NCBI GenBank assembly: GCA_964575185.1
Contig: CAZNPW010000035.1
Location: 1-30,887 of the forward strand
DNA from: CAZNPW01 sp964575185
GTDB lineage: Bacteria > Pseudomonadota > Alphaproteobacteria > Rhodobacterales > Rhodobacteraceae
Length of the DNA stretch: 30,887 bases
Direction of reading: 5' to 3'
Each line of letters starts with the position of its first letter. Positions within the stretch are counted from its first letter, which is position 1. The notes below the pieces were generated by a model that made no database searches, was not told the origin of the DNA, and saw only the letters and a list, made by a program, of their open reading frames with translations. The translations under genes were made by a program, and so were the position numbers. This document shows positions 6,950-14,878 of this stretch, piece by piece.

Positions 6950-9355
6950 ATGGGGATGCAGGCACGGGTGGTGGTGATCGGGGGCGGGGCGGTCGGGGCG
7001 AGCTGCCTCTACCACCTGGCGCGGGCGGGCTGGGACGCGCTTCTGCTCGAACGCAACGAGCTGACCGCGGGCAGCACCTGGCACGCCGCGGGCAACGTGC
7101 CGACCTTCAGCGCGACCTGGTCGATCATGCACATGCAGCGCTATTCGGCGGCGCTCTACCGGGGACTGGCGGCCGAGGTCGACTATCCGATGAACTACCA
7201 CGTCACGGGGTCCGTCCGGCTGGGGCACTCGCGCGAGCGGCGGCAGGAGTTCGCGCGGGTCGTCGGCATGGGCGTGCGGCAGGGGATGGGGCTGGAGCTG
7301 CTCGACCCCGGCGAGATCCGGGGGCGGTATCCCTTCGTCGAGACGCACGGCCTGACCGGCGCGCTCTACGACCCGGACGACGGCGACATCGACCCGGCGC
7401 AGCTCACTCAAGGACTGGCCAAGGGCGCGCGGCTGGCGGGGGCGCGGGTGGAGCGGTTCTGCCCGGTCCTGTCCGCGCGGCGGGACGGGGACGACTGGGT
7501 GCTGGAAACGCCCAAGGGCGAGGTGCGCTGCGAGGTGGTGGTGAACGCGGCCGGCTACCAGGCGGGCCGGGTGGGCGCGATGTTCGGGGCCCGCGTGCCG
7601 ATGATGGTGATGAGCCACCAGTATCTCTTGTTCGACACGATCCCGGAGCTGGCCGACTGGACGGCACGCGAGGGCCGCAAGCTGCCGCTGCTGCGCGACG
7701 TGGATTCGAGCTACTACCTGCGGCAGGAGAAGGCGGGCTTCAACCTCGGGCCCTACGAGAACCCCTGCCGGGCCGAGTGGCGGGAGGGGGTGCCCGAGGA
7801 CTTCAGCTTCCAGCTTTTCCCCGACGACCTCGACCGGCTGGAGTGGTGGATCGCCGACGCCGCGGCGCGGGTGCCGCTTCTTGCCGAGGCGCGGCTGACC
7901 AAGGTCATCAACGGGCCGATCCCCTACACCCCCGACGGCAACCCGCTGATCGGGCCGATGCCGGGGGTGCCGAACGCCTATCAGGCCTGCGTCTTCACCT
8001 TCGGCATCTGCCAGGCAGGCGGCGCGGGCAAGGTGCTGGCGGAGTGGGTGACCGAAGGCGGCACGGAATGGGACATGTGGTCCTGCGACCCCCGGCGCTT
8101 CACCGGGTGGGAGGATGAAGATTACTGCATCGCCAAGGGGATGGAGGTCTACGGCCACGAATACGCGATGCACTTCCCGATGGCCCGCTGGCCCGCCGCG
8201 CCCGACCGGCGGCTGTCGCCGGTGCACGCGCAGGTGACGGCGGCGGGGGGGCAGATGGCGCCCTACAACGGCTGGGAGCGGGCGGAGTGGTATGCGGCGC
8301 CCGGCGACGACACCTCGTGGGGGGCGACGCAGACGTGGCGGCGCGCGGGCCCGTGGGAGCCGCGCATCCGGGCCGAGTGCGCGGCGGTGCGCGACGGGGT
8401 GGGGGTGCTCGACCTGCCGGGCTTCGCGCGGTTCCAGGTCACGGGGGCGGGCCCGGCGGCGTGGCTCGCGGGCCGGATCGCCGGGCGGCTGCCGCGCGAG
8501 GGGCGGCTGGGGCTCGCCTACTTCCCCGACGCCCGGGGGCGGATCGTCACCGAGATGACGGTGGCCCGCAACGGCGCGGACGACCTCACGCTGATCACCG
8601 CCGCCGTGGCGCAGGCGCATGACCGGGCGTGGCTGGCGCGCGACATGCCCGCGGGGGTGCGCCTGCGCGACCGGACCGAGGAGATGTCGACGCTGATCGT
8701 GACCGGGCCTGCGTCCCGCGCGCTGTTCGCCGCGATCGGCGACGCCGACCTGACGCTGCCGTGGATGACGCATCAGGCCTGCACGGTGGCCGGGCGGCCG
8801 GCGGTGCTGGCGCGCGTCAGCTTCGCGGGCGAACTGGGGTGGGAGGTGCATGCGGCCCGCGACGACATCCCGGCGATCTGGGACGCGGTGCGCGCGCAGG
8901 GTGCGGTGCCTTTCGGGATGCGGGCGCTGAACTCCTTGCGGATCGAGAAGGCGTTCCGGGCCTGGAAGGGCGACCTGTCCACGGACTATTCGCTGCTGGA
9001 AGGGGGCCTGCAGCGGTTCATCGACTGGGACCACGACTTCCCCGGCCGCGCCGCGCTGCTGGCCGAGCGGCAGCGCGGGGTGGCGAAGCGCTTTGCGGTG
9101 CTGCGGGTGGAGGCCGGGGATTGCGATCCGCCCTCTATGGCGAACGTCTGGCATGGCGACGCCATCGCGGGCGAGGTGACGAGCGCGGCGATGGGGTATC
9201 GCGTCGGCTTCGTCGTGGGCCTCGCGATGCTGCGGGCGGATCTCTGCGCGCCGGGCCGCCGGGTCGAGGTCGAGGTCTTCGGGGACAGGGTGCCTGCCGA
9301 GGTGCTCGGCGACGGCGCGGTCTGGGACCCGGGTCATGCGCGGCTGCGGGCATGA
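6950..9355 (+). CDS. FAD-dependent dimethylglycine/sarcosine dehydrogenase-like protein fused to GcvT domain, paralog 1
   Basis: Proteins of this architecture oxidatively remove an N-methyl group and pass it to tetrahydrofolate as methylene-THF. The Rossmann motif VVVIGGGAVGAS lies at residues 7-18, and ELTAGSTWHAAG at 37-48 contains His45, the residue that in dimethylglycine dehydrogenase is covalently linked to FAD. The FAD oxidoreductase domain fills about residues 5-365, a linker FAO_M-type region follows, and GcvT plus GcvT C-terminal domains fill about 420-795. The GcvT signature SFAGELGWEVH and the segment EKAFRAWKGDL support the DMGDH type. The acidic folate-site residue is Glu (IVTEMTV), where the second paralog has Asp. 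An ATG at 6956 is an alternative start. It sits 31 bp after hutC. Exact substrate unknown. Confidence 0.85.
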   Translation: MGMQARVVVIGGGAVGASCLYHLARAGWDALLLERNELTAGSTWHAAGNVPTFSATWSIMHMQRYSAALYRGLAAEVDYPMNYHVTGSVRLGHSRERRQEFARVVGMGVRQGMGLELLDPGEIRGRYPFVETHGLTGALYDPDDGDIDPAQLTQGLAKGARLAGARVERFCPVLSARRDGDDWVLETPKGEVRCEVVVNAAGYQAGRVGAMFGARVPMMVMSHQYLLFDTIPELADWTAREGRKLPLLRDVDSSYYLRQEKAGFNLGPYENPCRAEWREGVPEDFSFQLFPDDLDRLEWWIADAAARVPLLAEARLTKVINGPIPYTPDGNPLIGPMPGVPNAYQACVFTFGICQAGGAGKVLAEWVTEGGTEWDMWSCDPRRFTGWEDEDYCIAKGMEVYGHEYAMHFPMARWPAAPDRRLSPVHAQVTAAGGQMAPYNGWERAEWYAAPGDDTSWGATQTWRRAGPWEPRIRAECAAVRDGVGVLDLPGFARFQVTGAGPAAWLAGRIAGRLPREGRLGLAYFPDARGRIVTEMTVARNGADDLTLITAAVAQAHDRAWLARDMPAGVRLRDRTEEMSTLIVTGPASRALFAAIGDADLTLPWMTHQACTVAGRPAVLARVSFAGELGWEVHAARDDIPAIWDAVRAQGAVPFGMRALNSLRIEKAFRAWKGDLSTDYSLLEGGLQRFIDWDHDFPGRAALLAERQRGVAKRFAVLRVEAGDCDPPSMANVWHGDAIAGEVTSAAMGYRVGFVVGLAMLRADLCAPGRRVEVEVFGDRVPAEVLGDGAVWDPGHARLRA

Positions 9356-9360
9356 GGGGG

Positions 9361-9428
9361 ACGAAGTCTTCAAAGACTTCGTGCCGGAGCCTTCGAAGGC
9401 TCCGGGCCGGAGTTTTCGAAAACTCCGG
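9361..9428. repeat. Array of three 22-bp palindromes at 23-bp period
   Basis: Three palindromes follow each other at 9361-9382, 9384-9405 and 9407-9428, each preceded by a single G. The half-sites differ: ACGAAGTCTTC, CCGGAGCCTTC and CCGGAGTTTTC, each followed by its mirror. Units 2 and 3 are perfect around a central TTCGAA; unit 1 deviates only at the centre (TTCAAA). The array begins 6 nt after the stop of paralog 1 and ends 52 nt before paralog 2, so it would form three stems in a transcript joining the two genes, or offer three protein-binding sites on nearly the same helical face every second turn. The function is unknown. Confidence 0.85.
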
Positions 9429-9480
9429 CGGCATCCGGCCCGGAGGCGGCGGTGCAGGTGGCAAGCGTGTCTGAGGGCAG

Positions 9481-11916
9481 ATGAAGATGCAGGTTCCTGA
9501 ACGCGCGCGGGCGGTCATCATCGGCGGGGGGGTGTCGGGCTGTTCGGTCGCCTACCACCTCGCCCGCGCCGGCTGGACCGACATCGTGCTTCTGGAGCGC
9601 AAGCAGCTCACCTGCGGCACCACCTGGCACGCCGCCGGGCTGATCGGGCAGCTGCGGTCGAGCCTGAACATGACGCGGCTCGCGCGCTATTCGGCCGAGC
9701 TCTACCGCAGCCTCGAGGCCGAGACGGGGGTGGCGACGGGGATGCGCACCACCGGGTCGATCACCGTCGCGCTGACGCCCGAGCGGCACGAGGAGATCCG
9801 GCGGCAGGGCACGATGGCGCGGGTCTTCGGGGTGGAGGTCCACGACCTGTCCCCCGCCGAGGTGAAGGCGCGCTATCCCCACCTGAACGTCGAGGGCATC
9901 GTCGGCGCGGTGACGCTGCCCGGGGACGGGCAGTGCGACCCGGCCAACATCGCCCTGGCGCTGGCCAGGGGCGCGCGCCAGCGCGGGGCGCGGGTGCTGG
10001 AGGGGGTGCGGGTGACGCGCACCACGGTCGCGGGCGGCCGCGTCACCGGCGTCGACTGGGAGGCGGGGGCCGAGACGGGCCACATCGCCGCCGATGTCGT
10101 CGTGAACTGCGGCGGGATGTGGGGCCGCGACCTGGCCGCGGCGGTCGGCGTCACCCTGCCGCTGCACGCCTGCGAGCACTTCTACCTGGTGACCGAACCC
10201 GTCGCGGGCCTCGACCAGATGCCCGTCCTGCGGGTGCCCGAGGAATGCGCCTACTACAAGGTCGACGCAGGGAAAATGATGCTCGGCGCCTTCGAGCCGG
10301 TCGCCAAGCCCTGGGGGATGGACGGCATCCGCGCCGACTTCGCCTTCGACACCCTGCCCGAGGACTGGGACCATTTCGCGCCGATCCTCGAGATGGCGAC
10401 GCGGCGGATGCCGCTGTTGCAGACGGCGGGGGTGCATACCTTCTTCAACGGGCCGGAAAGCTTCACCCCCGACGACCGCTACTACCTGGGCGAGGCCCCA
10501 GGACTGCGCGGCTACTGGGTGGCGGCGGGCTACAACTCGATCGGGATCATCTCCTCGGGCGGGGCGGGGATGGCGCTGGCGCAGTGGATCGCGGAGGGCG
10601 AGCCGCCGTTCGACCTGTGGGACGTGGACCTGCGGCGGGCGCAGCCGTTCCAGAAGAACCGCCGCTACCTGCGCGAACGGGTGAGCGAGACGCTGGGGTT
10701 GCTCTATGCCGACCATTTCCCGATGCGGCAGATGGCGACCGCGCGCGGGGTGCGGCGCTCGCCGGTGCATGACCGGCTCGCCGCGCGGGGGGCCGTCTTC
10801 GGCGAGGTCGCGGGGTGGGAGCGGGCGAACTGGTTCGCGGCCCCGGGGCAGGCGCGGGAATACCGGCACTCCTGGGGGCGGCAGAACTGGTTTGCCAACC
10901 AGCGCGCCGAGCACCTGGCGGTGCGCGAGCGGGTCGGCCTGTTCGACATGACCTCGTTCGGCAAGATCCGGGTCGAGGGGCGCGACGCCTGCCGCTTCCT
11001 GAACCGCGTCTGCGCGGCGGAGGTCGACGTGGCCCCGGGCCGCGTCGTCTACGGCCAGATGCTGACCGCGCGCGGCGGGATCGCCTGCGACCTGACCGTG
11101 ACGCGGCTGTCCGAAAGCGCTTACCTGCTCGTCGTCCCCGGCGCGACCCTGCAGCGCGACCTCGACCGGCTGCGGCGGCTGACGGGCGACGACTTCGCCG
11201 TCGTCACCGACGTGACGGCAGGCGAGGCGGTGTTCTGCGTCATGGGCCCGCAGGCGCGGGCGGTGATGCAGGCCGTCAGCCCCGACGATTACACGAACGC
11301 GGCCTTCCCCTTCGGCACCGCGCGCGAGGTGGAGCTGGGCCTCGGGCTCGTGCGCGCGCATCGCATCAGCTATGTGGGCGAGCTGGGGTGGGAGCTGTAT
11401 GTGCCGACCGATCAGGCGGCGCATGTGTTCGATACACTGATGGACACGGGCGTGACGCTCTGCGGCCTCCATGCGCTGGACTCCTGCCGGATCGAGAAGG
11501 CCTACCGCCACTGGGGCCACGACATCACCGACGAGGATCACGTGATCGAGGCGGGGCTGGGCTTCGCGGTGCGCACGCAGAAGCCGGATTTCATCGGCCG
11601 CGAGGCGGTGCTGCGCAAGCGCGAGCAGGGGCCGGCGCGCCGGATGGTGCAGTTCCGGCTGGAGGACCCCGCGCCGATGGTCTGGCACAACGAGGCGATC
11701 CTGCGCGACGGGGCGATCATCGGGCCGGTGACGAGCGGCGCCTACGGGCATTTCCTCGGCGGGTCCATCGCCATGGGCTATGTCCCCTGCGAAGGCCAGT
11801 CGGAGGCGGAGGTGCTGGGGTCGGCCTACCAGATCGAGGTCGCGGGGGTGCGGCACGCGGCGCTGGCCTCGCTGGCGCCGATGCACGACCCCCGCGGCGA
11901 CAGGATGCGGGCATGA
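9481..11916 (+). CDS. FAD-dependent dimethylglycine/sarcosine dehydrogenase-like protein fused to GcvT domain, paralog 2
   Basis: This 811-residue protein has the same build as the preceding gene: Rossmann motif VIIGGGVSGCS at 12-22, the flavin-attachment block CGTTWHAAGL with His50, an oxidoreductase domain to about residue 370, a linker domain and GcvT modules from about 420 to the end. The GcvT part keeps the acid as Asp in GGIACDLTV and shows SYVGELGWELY and EKAYRHWGHDI. The two proteins are clearly paralogous but diverged throughout, including ELTAG against QLTCG before the histidine, which suggests different methylated substrates rather than duplication for dosage. GAGGG at 9473-9477 can serve ATGs at 9481 or 9487; the former was kept. 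Likely acts in sequence with paralog 1 and the methyltransferase downstream. Confidence 0.85.
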   Translation: MKMQVPERARAVIIGGGVSGCSVAYHLARAGWTDIVLLERKQLTCGTTWHAAGLIGQLRSSLNMTRLARYSAELYRSLEAETGVATGMRTTGSITVALTPERHEEIRRQGTMARVFGVEVHDLSPAEVKARYPHLNVEGIVGAVTLPGDGQCDPANIALALARGARQRGARVLEGVRVTRTTVAGGRVTGVDWEAGAETGHIAADVVVNCGGMWGRDLAAAVGVTLPLHACEHFYLVTEPVAGLDQMPVLRVPEECAYYKVDAGKMMLGAFEPVAKPWGMDGIRADFAFDTLPEDWDHFAPILEMATRRMPLLQTAGVHTFFNGPESFTPDDRYYLGEAPGLRGYWVAAGYNSIGIISSGGAGMALAQWIAEGEPPFDLWDVDLRRAQPFQKNRRYLRERVSETLGLLYADHFPMRQMATARGVRRSPVHDRLAARGAVFGEVAGWERANWFAAPGQAREYRHSWGRQNWFANQRAEHLAVRERVGLFDMTSFGKIRVEGRDACRFLNRVCAAEVDVAPGRVVYGQMLTARGGIACDLTVTRLSESAYLLVVPGATLQRDLDRLRRLTGDDFAVVTDVTAGEAVFCVMGPQARAVMQAVSPDDYTNAAFPFGTAREVELGLGLVRAHRISYVGELGWELYVPTDQAAHVFDTLMDTGVTLCGLHALDSCRIEKAYRHWGHDITDEDHVIEAGLGFAVRTQKPDFIGREAVLRKREQGPARRMVQFRLEDPAPMVWHNEAILRDGAIIGPVTSGAYGHFLGGSIAMGYVPCEGQSEAEVLGSAYQIEVAGVRHAALASLAPMHDPRGDRMRA

Positions 11917-11948
11917 GCGGCGCGCTCTCTGCCCCGGGGCCGGAACGC

Positions 11949-11999
11949 GGGGGGTTTCACACCCCCCGCACCCCCCGTGGGATATTTGGGGGAAGATGA
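11949..11999 (+). repeat. Dispersed hairpin element, copy 2, supplying the mttB-like gene's ribosome binding site
   Basis: A stem GGGGGGT (11949-11955) and ACCCCCC (11961-11967) with loop TTCAC is followed by a second C6 run, then GTGGGATATTTG and GGGGGAAGATGA, which abuts the ATG at 12000. The GGGGGAAG is the only Shine-Dalgarno-like stretch for that gene. The same blocks occur at 22559-22612 and, inverted, in other spacers. The hairpin could end part of the transcription from paralog 2. Confidence 0.7.
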
Positions 12000-13556
12000 A
12001 TGCAGGACGAGGCCATCGGGGAATGCGCGCCGGCGCGGGCGCGGCGGGCCGGGGGGCGGTCGGCGCGGGTGGCGCTGCGGGCGGCCCCCCTGGCCGAGGA
12101 CATCCGGCCGATCCGCGCGGGGATGGCGGGCGGGCGCTACAGCCCGCTGACCGACGCGGGCGTGCAGGCGATCCACGCCGCGGCGCTGGATGCGCTGGAG
12201 GAGATCGGGCTGGCCAACGCCACCGACAGCGGCATCGCGATCCTGACCGGCGCGGGGGCGACCTTGGGCGACGATGGCCGCGTGCGGTTTCCCCGCGCGC
12301 TGGTCGAGGACATGCTCGCGGTCGCCGCACGCGACATCACGCTCTTCGCACGCGATGAGAGGTTCGATCTGCATCTGTCGGAAAACAGGGTGCATTTCGG
12401 CACGGCGGGGGCGGCGGTGCATGTCGTGGACCCGGTGACGCTCGCCTACCGCGACTCGACCGCGCAGGACCTGTTCGATGCCGCGCGGCTGACCCAGCAC
12501 CTCGACAACGTGCATTTCTTCCAGCGCGCGATGGTCTGCCGCGACATCGCCGACAATTTCCTGATGGACCTGAACACGCTCTACGCCTGCCTCGCCGGCA
12601 CGCGCAAGCACGTCGGCACCTCGTTCAGCGAGCCCGCCCACGTGCCGGGCTGCTTCGACCTCCTGCACCTGGTGGCAGGGTCCGAGGCGGCCTGGCGCGC
12701 GCGGCCCTTCGTCAGCAACTCCAACTGCTTCGTCGTGCCGCCGATGAAGTTCGCCGAGGATGCCTGCCGGGTGATGGAGGCCTGCATCCGCGGCGGCATG
12801 CCGGTCCTCCTGTTGTCGGCCGGGCAGGCCGGGGCCACCGCGCCCGCCCCCATCGCGCTCGCCATCGTGCAGGCGGTGGCCGAATGCCTGGCCGGCGTCG
12901 TCTACGTCAACGCCATGGCACCGGGCCACCCGGCGATCTTCGGCACCTGGCCCTTCGTCTCCGACCTGCGCACCGGGGCGATGTCCGGGGGCAGCGCGGA
13001 GCAGGCGCTGCTGACCGCGGGCTGCGCGCAGATGCACCGCTTCTACGGGCTGCCGGGGGGCGCGGCCTCGGGCATCTCCGACAGCAAGCTCCCCGACATG
13101 CAGGCGGGGTGGGAGCAGGGGATCACCAACGTGCTCGCGGGCCTCGCGGGGCTCAACATGTGCTACGAGGCGGTGGGGATGCACGCCTCGCTGCTCGGCT
13201 TCTGCCTGGAAAGCCTGGTGATCGGCGACGACATCCTCGGCCAGGTCATGCGCTGCGTCCGCGGCATCGAGGTGACCCCCGACACGACCTCGCTCGACGC
13301 GATGAAGGCCGTCTGCCTCGGCGGGCCGGGGCACTACCTCGGGTCCGACCAGACGCTGCGCCTGATGCAGACCGAATACGTCTACCCCGCGCTCGGCAAC
13401 CGGATGAGCCCCAAGGAATGGGTCGAGGCCGGCCAGCCGCAGATCATCGACCGGGCCATCGCGCGGAAGAACGCGATCCTGGCCAGGGCGGGCCTGCAGG
13501 TCGCCCCCGGGATCGACGCCGAGGTGCGGGCGCGCTGGCAGATCTTCTTCCGCTGA
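12000..13556 (+). CDS. MttB-superfamily (trimethylamine methyltransferase-like) protein, non-pyrrolysine type
   Basis: The 518-residue product belongs to the MttB superfamily, whose characterised members demethylate quaternary or tertiary amines (trimethylamine, glycine betaine, proline betaine) by moving one methyl to a corrinoid protein. Family blocks include RYSPLTDAGVQAIHAAALDA with LEEIGL (46-71), NSNCFVVPPMKF (240-251), and GLPGGAASGISDSKLPDMQA (350-369), the barrel segment usual in the family. The frame has no internal amber codon, so it is not a pyrrolysine enzyme. The N-terminal 30 residues are Arg/Ala-rich. No corrinoid protein or reactivase gene lies nearby, so the methyl acceptor is open. 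It follows two FAD/GcvT demethylases in the same direction, fitting removal of the first methyl from a trimethylated amino acid. Confidence 0.85.
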   Translation: MQDEAIGECAPARARRAGGRSARVALRAAPLAEDIRPIRAGMAGGRYSPLTDAGVQAIHAAALDALEEIGLANATDSGIAILTGAGATLGDDGRVRFPRALVEDMLAVAARDITLFARDERFDLHLSENRVHFGTAGAAVHVVDPVTLAYRDSTAQDLFDAARLTQHLDNVHFFQRAMVCRDIADNFLMDLNTLYACLAGTRKHVGTSFSEPAHVPGCFDLLHLVAGSEAAWRARPFVSNSNCFVVPPMKFAEDACRVMEACIRGGMPVLLLSAGQAGATAPAPIALAIVQAVAECLAGVVYVNAMAPGHPAIFGTWPFVSDLRTGAMSGGSAEQALLTAGCAQMHRFYGLPGGAASGISDSKLPDMQAGWEQGITNVLAGLAGLNMCYEAVGMHASLLGFCLESLVIGDDILGQVMRCVRGIEVTPDTTSLDAMKAVCLGGPGHYLGSDQTLRLMQTEYVYPALGNRMSPKEWVEAGQPQIIDRAIARKNAILARAGLQVAPGIDAEVRARWQIFFR

Positions 13557-13568
13557 CGGGCAACCTCC

Positions 13569-13582
13569 CATTAAGGTTAATG
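13569..13582. promoter_or_regulatory. AT-rich palindrome after the mttB-like gene
   Basis: CATTAA-GG-TTAATG is a 14-bp inverted repeat of unusually AT-rich sequence in 70% GC surroundings. It lies 13 bp after the mttB-like stop and 131 bp before the next gene. It could be an operator or part of a promoter for the PLP enzyme gene. No regulator can be named. Confidence 0.35.
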
Positions 13583-13595
13583 CCCCCCATCCCCA

Positions 13596-13663
13596 TCATC
13601 TTCCCGCAAATATCCTCGGGGGGTGAGCCCCCGCAGGGGGCGAGGGGGGGCAGACAGCCCCCC
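13596..13663 (+). repeat. Dispersed hairpin element, copy 3
   Basis: Here the element is read on the plus strand: CATCTTCCCGCAAATATCC, then a G6 run, a stem GCCCCC-GCA-GGGGGC (13627-13641) and a second stem GGGGGGC-AGACA-GCCCCCC (13645-13663). It lies in the spacer between the mttB-like gene and the PLP enzyme gene, where the stems may stop or weaken readthrough. Confidence 0.65.
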
Positions 13664-13712
13664 TTCTGCCCGCGCCGCCACAGAGGACTAGGGTCACACC
13701 AAGGAGACCCCC

Positions 13713-14813
13713 ATGAACGACGACACCCTGCGCCGGGCCGCGGCCCTTCTGCACCACCGCAAGGCGCAACTGGGGCAGGGCGACCCGGTCAGCCCGCCCG
13801 TCACCTTCGCCACCACCTTCCACCTGCCCGCCCGCGACGACGCGCGCCCCTCCTACATCCGCTCCGGCACCCCCGCCTGGGAGCCGGTCGAGGCGGCGCT
13901 CGCGATCCTCGAGGACGCGCCCGTGGTCGCGCTGCCCTCGGGCATGGCCGCGATCGCCTGCGCGCTGATGGCCTGCCTGCGGGCCGGGGACCGCGTGGTC
14001 CTGCCCGCCGACGGCTACTATGCCACGCGCAGGCTGGCCGAGACCTGGCTCGCGCCGCTGGACATCCGGGTCGACCTGGTGCCGACCGTGGCGATGGCGC
14101 AGGCCGACCTGACGGGTGCGGCGGCGGTGCTGGTCGAGACGCCCTCGAACCCCGGGCTCGACGCCTGCGACATCCGCGCCGTGGTCGCCCGCGCCGGGGG
14201 CGCGCGGGTGATCTGCGACAACACCACGATGACCGCGTTGTTGCAGCGCCCGCTCGACCTCGGGGCCGACATCGTGGTCGCGGCCGACACCAAGGCCCCC
14301 GGCGGCCATGCCGACGTGCTGTTCGGCCACACGGCCACGCGCGACGCGGGCCTTCTGCAGCGGATGCGCGACTGGCGCTGGCTGGTGGGTGCTGTCCCGG
14401 GGCCGATGGAGGCCTGGCTCCTTCACCGCGGCCTCGAGACGCTGGAGGTGCGGCTGTCGCGGATGTGCGCCAGCGCGCAGACCCTCGCCGAGCGGCTCGC
14501 CGCGCACCCGGGCGTGCAGGCGGTGCGCTACCCCGGCCTGCCCGGCGACCCCGCCCATGCGGTGATAAAGGCCCAGGCCAGCGGTTTCGGCACGCTGGTC
14601 GGGGTCACGCTGGCCGACGCGGCCAGGGCGGAGCGGGTCCTGTCGGCCTGCCCGCTGGTCGCCCAGACCACGAGCTTCGGCTCTGTCCACAGCAGCGCCG
14701 AACGCCGCGCCCGCTGGGGCGATGCGGTGAGCCCCGGCTTCATCCGCCTGTCGGTCGGGGTGGAGCCGGTGGAGGTGCTGTGGGCGGCCCTCGACGCGGC
14801 CCTGCGCGGCTGA
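13713..14813 (+). CDS. PLP-dependent Cys/Met-metabolism enzyme (cystathionine gamma-lyase/beta-lyase family)
   Basis: This 366-residue fold-type I PLP enzyme belongs to the trans-sulfuration family that acts on cystathionine, cysteine, homocysteine or O-acyl-homoserine in the cytosol. The cofactor lysine is Lys194 in AADTKAPGGHADVLFG, matching the family's S-x-T-K-Y-x-x-G-H pattern but with Asp and Ala replacing Ser and Tyr. LPSGMAAI (74-81) is the phosphate-binding segment, and ETPSNPGLD (142-150) and VICDNTTM (167-173) are the other conserved blocks. A clear AGGAG (13701-13705) precedes the ATG. At 366 residues it is shorter than typical 380-400 residue members. The exact reaction cannot be told from sequence; a link to the methyl-group genes upstream through homocysteine is possible. 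Confidence 0.8.
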   Translation: MNDDTLRRAAALLHHRKAQLGQGDPVSPPVTFATTFHLPARDDARPSYIRSGTPAWEPVEAALAILEDAPVVALPSGMAAIACALMACLRAGDRVVLPADGYYATRRLAETWLAPLDIRVDLVPTVAMAQADLTGAAAVLVETPSNPGLDACDIRAVVARAGGARVICDNTTMTALLQRPLDLGADIVVAADTKAPGGHADVLFGHTATRDAGLLQRMRDWRWLVGAVPGPMEAWLLHRGLETLEVRLSRMCASAQTLAERLAAHPGVQAVRYPGLPGDPAHAVIKAQASGFGTLVGVTLADAARAERVLSACPLVAQTTSFGSVHSSAERRARWGDAVSPGFIRLSVGVEPVEVLWAALDAALRG

Positions 14814-14826
14814 CCCTCTCCCCCAT

Positions 14827-14848
14827 CCCCTCTCCCACGGGAGAGGGG
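14827..14848. terminator. Strong GC hairpin between convergent PLP-enzyme gene and tRNA
   Basis: CCCCTCTCCC and GGGAGAGGGG form a perfect 10-bp stem with a 2-nt loop (AC). It lies 13 nt after the PLP-enzyme stop and 30 nt beyond the 3' end of the convergent tRNA gene. It has no U-run on either strand, so it is terminator-like rather than a canonical intrinsic terminator. Confidence 0.5.
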
Positions 14849-14878
14849 AGGTGCCCGGGCCGCCATGGTCCGGGACGG

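Noticed and set aside
9361..9428. Possible CRISPR array
   Set aside because: The units are palindromes with different sequences and single-base gaps; there are no identical repeats with unique spacers and no cas genes.
9370..12330. A 986-residue minus-strand open frame across paralog 2 and the mttB-like gene
   Set aside because: Composition is low-complexity Arg/His/Pro/Gly, no family motifs are visible, and the plus strand has convincing enzymes over the same bases.
12000..13556. Pyrrolysine-containing trimethylamine methyltransferase
   Set aside because: The frame runs 518 codons without an in-frame amber codon, so a pyrrolysine reading is not needed or possible here.
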